DNA of 64,000 nucleotides from CAZPXZ01 sp965219495. GTDB taxonomy: Bacteria; Pseudomonadota; Alphaproteobacteria; Rhodobacterales; CAZPXZ01. A model generated the notes under the pieces. It did not search any database. It was not told the origin of the DNA and saw nothing but the letters and a program-made list of their open reading frames with translations. Below are positions 60,945 to 64,000 of the stretch, in pieces. The stretch lies in the NCBI GenBank assembly GCA_965219495.1, contig OZ244777.1:4216001-4280000 (forward strand), read 5' to 3'. Both the position numbers and the translations under genes were made by a program. Within the stretch, counting starts at the first letter, position 1. Every line of letters starts with the position of its first letter.

Positions 60945-61521
60945 AAACGGCGAGTTCCCCCGTCTCAAGAGACTCTACCTGGACGAGATCGTGACCGGCA
61001 TGTGCGAGGAATTCGGCTACCGGAACAGGATGATGGCTCCGCGCCTCGACAAGATCGTCCTGAACATGGGGGTCGGCAAGGGCGCCAGCGGAGACTTCAA
61101 GGCGATCGACAGCGAACGCGGGCGCCGATCGAACACCGCGCGGGAAGAGCTGGGGCTGATTACGGGGCAGCGGCCGGTCATCACCCGGGCGCGAAAATCG
61201 ATCGCCAGCTTCAAGTTGCGCGCCGGACAGGCGATTGGCGTCAAGGTGACGCTGCGCCGCCACCGCATGTACGAGTTTCTGGATCGCCTGGTGACGATCG
61301 CCTTGCCTCGAATGCGGGATTTCCGGGGGGTTTCGCCGCGAAGTTTCGACGGGAGCGGAAACATTTCGCTCGGCGTTCGGGAGCACATCGTCTTTCCGGA
61401 GATCGATTACGACAAGGTGGACGCGATGCGCGGATTCGACGTGGTCATCGCCACGACCGCGGCAACCGACCGTGAGGCCAGGTCACTGCTCACGCGGTTC
61501 AATCTGCCGTTCCAGGAATAG
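60937..61521 (+). CDS. rplE: 50S ribosomal protein L5
   Basis: A 194-residue L5 binding 5S rRNA: RLDKIVLNMGVGKGASGDFK, TGQRPVITRARKSIASFKLR and the C-terminal GFDVVIATTAATDREARSLL. It is slightly longer than the usual 180 or so residues at its N-terminus. Confidence 0.95.
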   Translation: MAENGEFPRLKRLYLDEIVTGMCEEFGYRNRMMAPRLDKIVLNMGVGKGASGDFKAIDSERGRRSNTAREELGLITGQRPVITRARKSIASFKLRAGQAIGVKVTLRRHRMYEFLDRLVTIALPRMRDFRGVSPRSFDGSGNISLGVREHIVFPEIDYDKVDAMRGFDVVIATTAATDREARSLLTRFNLPFQE

Positions 61522-61541
61522 GGGAGGCTACGGAGAGCAAA

Positions 61542-61847
61542 ATGGCCAAAGTCGGATCCATCGAAATTCAGAAGAAGCGCGAGCGGCTTGTCAGGAAGTA
61601 CGCCGCCCGCCGCGAAGCGCTTCTACAGGTGGCGCGGGATCGCTCGCTCACCATCGAGGAACGGTTCAAGGCGCATCTCGCCCTTGCGAAGCTGCCACGC
61701 AACGGTTCGAAGACGCGGCTCCGGAATCGGTGCGGGCTGACCGGCCGGCCGAGGGGGTACTACCGGAAGTTCCGCATGTCCCGGATCGCTCTCCGGGAAC
61801 TCGCTTCGGCCGGATTGATCCCCGGCGTGGTCAAGTCGAGCTGGTAG
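61542..61847 (+). CDS. rpsN: 30S ribosomal protein S14 (zinc-independent form)
   Basis: A 101-residue S14 of the long, cysteine-poor C- type (NRCGLTGRPRGYYRKFRMSR); no CxxC pairs are present. Confidence 0.95.
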   Translation: MAKVGSIEIQKKRERLVRKYAARREALLQVARDRSLTIEERFKAHLALAKLPRNGSKTRLRNRCGLTGRPRGYYRKFRMSRIALRELASAGLIPGVVKSSW

Positions 61848-61856
61848 GAAGAGACC

Positions 61857-62255
61857 ATGATTCTCAACGACCCGCTTGGCGACCTCCTGACACGCATCCG
61901 GAACGCCCAGATGCGACGCAAGCCCACGGTGTGCTCACCGGCGTCGAAACTGCGCCTCGCGCTGCTCGGCGCCTTGCAGTCGGAGGGGTACATCCGCGGG
62001 TTCGAGACCCGGGAGGGACCGGAGGGCCGACCGGAAGTCGAAGTTTCCCTGAAGTATCACGACGGGAAACCGGCGATCCGGGAACTCCAGCGCGTTTCCA
62101 AACCCGGGCGCAGGGTGTATGCCAGGGCGGACAAGGTTCCGCAGGTTCGCTCCGGTCTGGGTGTGGCGATTCTTTCCACTTCGCGTGGCGTGATGACCGA
62201 TTCGGAAGCCTTTCAGGCGAGGGTCGGGGGCGAAGTGCTCTGCCGGGTATTCTGA
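61857..62255 (+). CDS. rpsH: 30S ribosomal protein S8
   Basis: A 132-residue S8 (NDPLGDLLTRIRNAQMRRKP, GLGVAILSTSRGVMTDSEAF, GGEVLCRVF end). In enterics it represses the spc operon. Confidence 0.95.
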   Translation: MILNDPLGDLLTRIRNAQMRRKPTVCSPASKLRLALLGALQSEGYIRGFETREGPEGRPEVEVSLKYHDGKPAIRELQRVSKPGRRVYARADKVPQVRSGLGVAILSTSRGVMTDSEAFQARVGGEVLCRVF

Positions 62256-62278
62256 GTTCGGGATCGGGAGCAGTTGAG

Positions 62279-62824
62279 ATGTCCAGGGTTGGCAAGGCGC
62301 CGGTGCAGGTCCCCGAAAGCGTGCAGGTTTCGCTGGGAGACGGCAAGGTCGAGGTTTCGGGACCCAGGGGTTCCCTCGAATTCCGGTATCCCGAAGAGGT
62401 CGAAGTGCGCTTCGCGGACGGCGCGATCACCGTTGCGCCGCTTGGCCGGGACAAGCGCGCCCAGCAAATGTGGGGAACGTCGCGGACCCGGATCCAGAAT
62501 ATTGTCACTGGCGTGACCGAGGGGTTCGAGCGCTATCTCAACATTGCCGGCGTGGGATACCGCGCGCGGGCAGAGAACAACTCGCTGAAGCTGACTCTCG
62601 GTTTCTCGCACGAAGTCATCTATGCCGCGCCAGAGGGCGTGACGGTGGAGACCCCGCGGCCGACGGAAGTGCGGGTTTCCGGAATTGACCGGCATGCGGT
62701 GGGGCAGGCCGCCGCGGAAATTCGCCGGTTCCGTCCCCCGGAGCCTTACAACGGCAAGGGCATCAGCTACCGGGGCGAGCAGATCTACCGCAAGTCTCCG
62801 CGCAAGACGCAGACCGGAGTGTAG
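62279..62824 (+). CDS. rplF: 50S ribosomal protein L6
   Basis: A 181-residue L6 (MSRVGKAPVQVPESVQVSLG, GFSHEVIYAAPEGVTVETP, RRFRPPEPYNGKGISYRGEQ). The ATG at 62279 is assigned from the homologous start. Confidence 0.95.
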   Translation: MSRVGKAPVQVPESVQVSLGDGKVEVSGPRGSLEFRYPEEVEVRFADGAITVAPLGRDKRAQQMWGTSRTRIQNIVTGVTEGFERYLNIAGVGYRARAENNSLKLTLGFSHEVIYAAPEGVTVETPRPTEVRVSGIDRHAVGQAAAEIRRFRPPEPYNGKGISYRGEQIYRKSPRKTQTGV

Positions 62825-62828
62825 CAGG

Positions 62829-63188
62829 ATGGCTGAAACCAAGCGGAAACAGTACGAGCGCCGCCGCCAGCGCACGCGAAATCGCATTCGCAGGGTATCG
62901 GGCGACCGCTGCAGGCTGAGCGTGTTCTGTTCTTCGAAGAACGTCTACGCGCAGGTGATCGACGATCGCGCGGGCCGTACCCTGGCCGCGGCTTCCACCC
63001 TGGAGCCGGTACTCGGACTCAGGGGGCGGTGCAATCGCGCGTCGTCGGAACAGATCGGAAAGTTGCTTGCGGAACGCGCTCGCGCGGCAGGCGTCGAACA
63101 GGTTGTCTTCGACCGCGGGGGCTACCGGTACCATGGCCGCGTGCGTGTTCTGGCGGAAGCCGCGCGCGAAGCGGGATTGCAGTTCTAG
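62829..63188 (+). CDS. rplR: 50S ribosomal protein L18
   Basis: A 119-residue 5S-rRNA binder (LSVFCSSKNVYAQVIDDRAG, VVFDRGGYRYHGRVRVLAEA). Confidence 0.95.
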   Translation: MAETKRKQYERRRQRTRNRIRRVSGDRCRLSVFCSSKNVYAQVIDDRAGRTLAAASTLEPVLGLRGRCNRASSEQIGKLLAERARAAGVEQVVFDRGGYRYHGRVRVLAEAAREAGLQF

Positions 63189-63199
63189 GGAGGCCGGGA

Positions 63200-63745
63200 A
63201 TGGCGCGGGGAGATAGAGACGGCAGCGATTCCGGGCTGGTCGACCGGCTGGTCCACATCAACCGGGTTGCGAAGGTGGTCAAGGGAGGCCGCAGATTCGG
63301 CTTCGCCGCCCTGGTGGTGGCCGGGGACGAGCGTGGCCGGGTCGGATTCGGAAAGGGAAAGGCGCGTGAAGTGCCGGAAGCCATCCGCAAGGCGACCGAA
63401 CAGGCGAAGTCCAGTATGGTCCGAATTCCGCTCAGGGATGGCCGGACGTTGCACCATGATCTCGAAGGGCGCCACGGGGCCGGAAAGGTGGTGCTGCGCA
63501 TGGCGCCGCGGGGAACCGGCATCATCGCCGGAGGCCCGCTCCGGGCGGTGTTCGAGGCGCTGGGAATCCAGGACATCGTGGCGAAGTCGGTCGGGAGCAA
63601 CAATCCGTACAATCTGGTGCGCGCCACGTTCGATGCGCTCTCGAAGCAGGACTCGCCCAGGAGCGTAGCCGCGCGCAGGGGAAAGAAGCCGAATGAGATC
63701 ATTTCCCGGCGCGATACTCGCGAAATTGCCGGAGACCCGGCGTGA
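63200..63745 (+). CDS. rpsE: 30S ribosomal protein S5
   Basis: A 181-residue S5 (VHINRVAKVVKGGRRFGFAA, GRVGFGKGKAREVPEAIRKA, GGPLRAVFEALGIQDIVAKS). Its stop overlaps the rpmD start. Confidence 0.96.
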   Translation: MARGDRDGSDSGLVDRLVHINRVAKVVKGGRRFGFAALVVAGDERGRVGFGKGKAREVPEAIRKATEQAKSSMVRIPLRDGRTLHHDLEGRHGAGKVVLRMAPRGTGIIAGGPLRAVFEALGIQDIVAKSVGSNNPYNLVRATFDALSKQDSPRSVAARRGKKPNEIISRRDTREIAGDPA

Positions 63746-63951
63746 ACGCCAGGAGAAAAAAGCCGCCGGCAACGATGACCGTGCGGCAGGTCGGCAGCCC
63801 GATCCGCCGTACCAAGGATCAGCGCGCCACCCTGCGCGGCCTTGGGCTTGACCGGATGGGACGCGTCCGCGTGCTTGAAGATACGCCCGCCGTGCGGGGA
63901 ATGGTCCGCAAGGTCCGGCACATGGTTGAAATCGTCGGAGAAGATCAATGA
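63742..63951 (+). CDS. rpmD: 50S ribosomal protein L30
   Basis: A 69-residue L30 (MTVRQVGSPIRRTKDQRATL, RGLGLDRMGRVRVLEDTPAV). It overlaps both rpsE and the next gene by 4 bp. Confidence 0.95.
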   Translation: MNARRKKPPATMTVRQVGSPIRRTKDQRATLRGLGLDRMGRVRVLEDTPAVRGMVRKVRHMVEIVGEDQ

Positions 63952-64000
63952 CGGCGACCCCGGAATCCACCGACACGGCAGGTCCCGCGGTAGAAACCGG
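63948..64000 (+). CDS. rplO: Probable L15 gene, 5' end only
   Basis: A frame opens at ATG 63948 overlapping the rpmD stop and runs off the window after 17 codons (MTATPESTDTAGPAVE). Gene order predicts rplO. This N-terminus does not match the usual L15 start, so either L15 has an N-terminal extension or another start is used. Confidence 0.5.
   Translation, partial: MTATPESTDTAGPAVET

Overview
The window (64 kb, GC-rich) has two very different halves. Positions 1 to about 37.5 kb are accessory sequence: insertion-sequence (IS) debris, group II introns, sulfur-oxidation genes and a decayed cluster of defence-type genes, with many premature stops and frameshifts. From the tRNA-Trp gene at 37.58 kb to the end lies an apparently intact block of core genes: tRNA-Trp, secE, nusG, rplKAJL, rpoBC, rpsL, rpsG, fusA, tuf, then the S10 and spc ribosomal gene series up to the start of rplO. 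The order tRNA-Trp-secE-nusG and the linkage of the beta/str/S10/spc blocks suggest an alphaproteobacterium, possibly Rhodospirillales-like. That assignment is inference; no rRNA gene is present. Sox and Fcc genes indicate a sulfide/thiosulfate-oxidising ancestry. The density of pseudogenes and IS elements fits a lineage undergoing genome decay, as in some host-associated bacteria.

Region by region. 1-2.2 kb: an IS630 N-terminal fragment, a full IS256-family element (281-1640) and an IS66 remnant. 2.4-10.8 kb: a defence-island-like cluster with an apparently intact ATPase/DUF4276 TOPRIM-like pair, a truncated CoiA-like nuclease, a ribbon-helix-helix protein, a PLD-family protein with an amber codon, a broken HEPN-type protein, a zinc-ribbon protein and a broken FRG-TPR protein. 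It ends in an IS630 C-terminal fragment. 11.4-12.3 kb: a SoxY-SoxZ fusion. 12.8-15.2 kb: IS91, tyrosine recombinase and IS4 remnants. 15.5-19.5 kb: a molybdopterin hydroxylase (IorAB-type) with a multi-haem cytochrome that carries two in-frame TGA codons. 19.7-21.0 kb: a decayed ISKra4 transposase. 21.4 kb: a Sel1-repeat protein. 22.1-32.6 kb: a minus-strand sulfur operon fccA-fccB-soxX-soxA. It is split twice: soxX is cut by a 1.9 kb IS with a 7-bp target duplication, and fccA and fccB are separated by a 5.7 kb nest (IS630 holding a DUF4338/IS4 element holding group II introns). 32.8-36.8 kb: an ISAs1 fragment, then a group II intron whose reverse-transcriptase gene is itself interrupted by a second complete group II intron. 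36.9 kb: a second Sel1-repeat protein.

How the genes would have worked together. FccAB would oxidise sulfide and SoxAX/SoxYZ would handle thiosulfate in the periplasm, feeding electrons to c-type cytochromes. The IorAB enzyme would pass electrons to its own cytochrome. In this sequence soxX is disrupted, SoxA has lost one CxxCH motif, and the IorAB partner cytochrome is interrupted, so much of this periplasmic electron transfer is probably impaired. The transcription/translation block shows no such damage. Its oddities are an RpoC of 1688 residues with an approximately 245-residue insertion that appears to contain a diverged tandem copy of the preceding segment, and unusual substitutions in the RpoB fork-loop region.

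The strongest candidates for new biology are the RpoC insertion, the head-to-tail pair of 878-bp ORF-less group II introns, the intron-in-intron arrangement in which removal of 1993 nt restores a reading frame, and the ATPase/DUF4276 pair.
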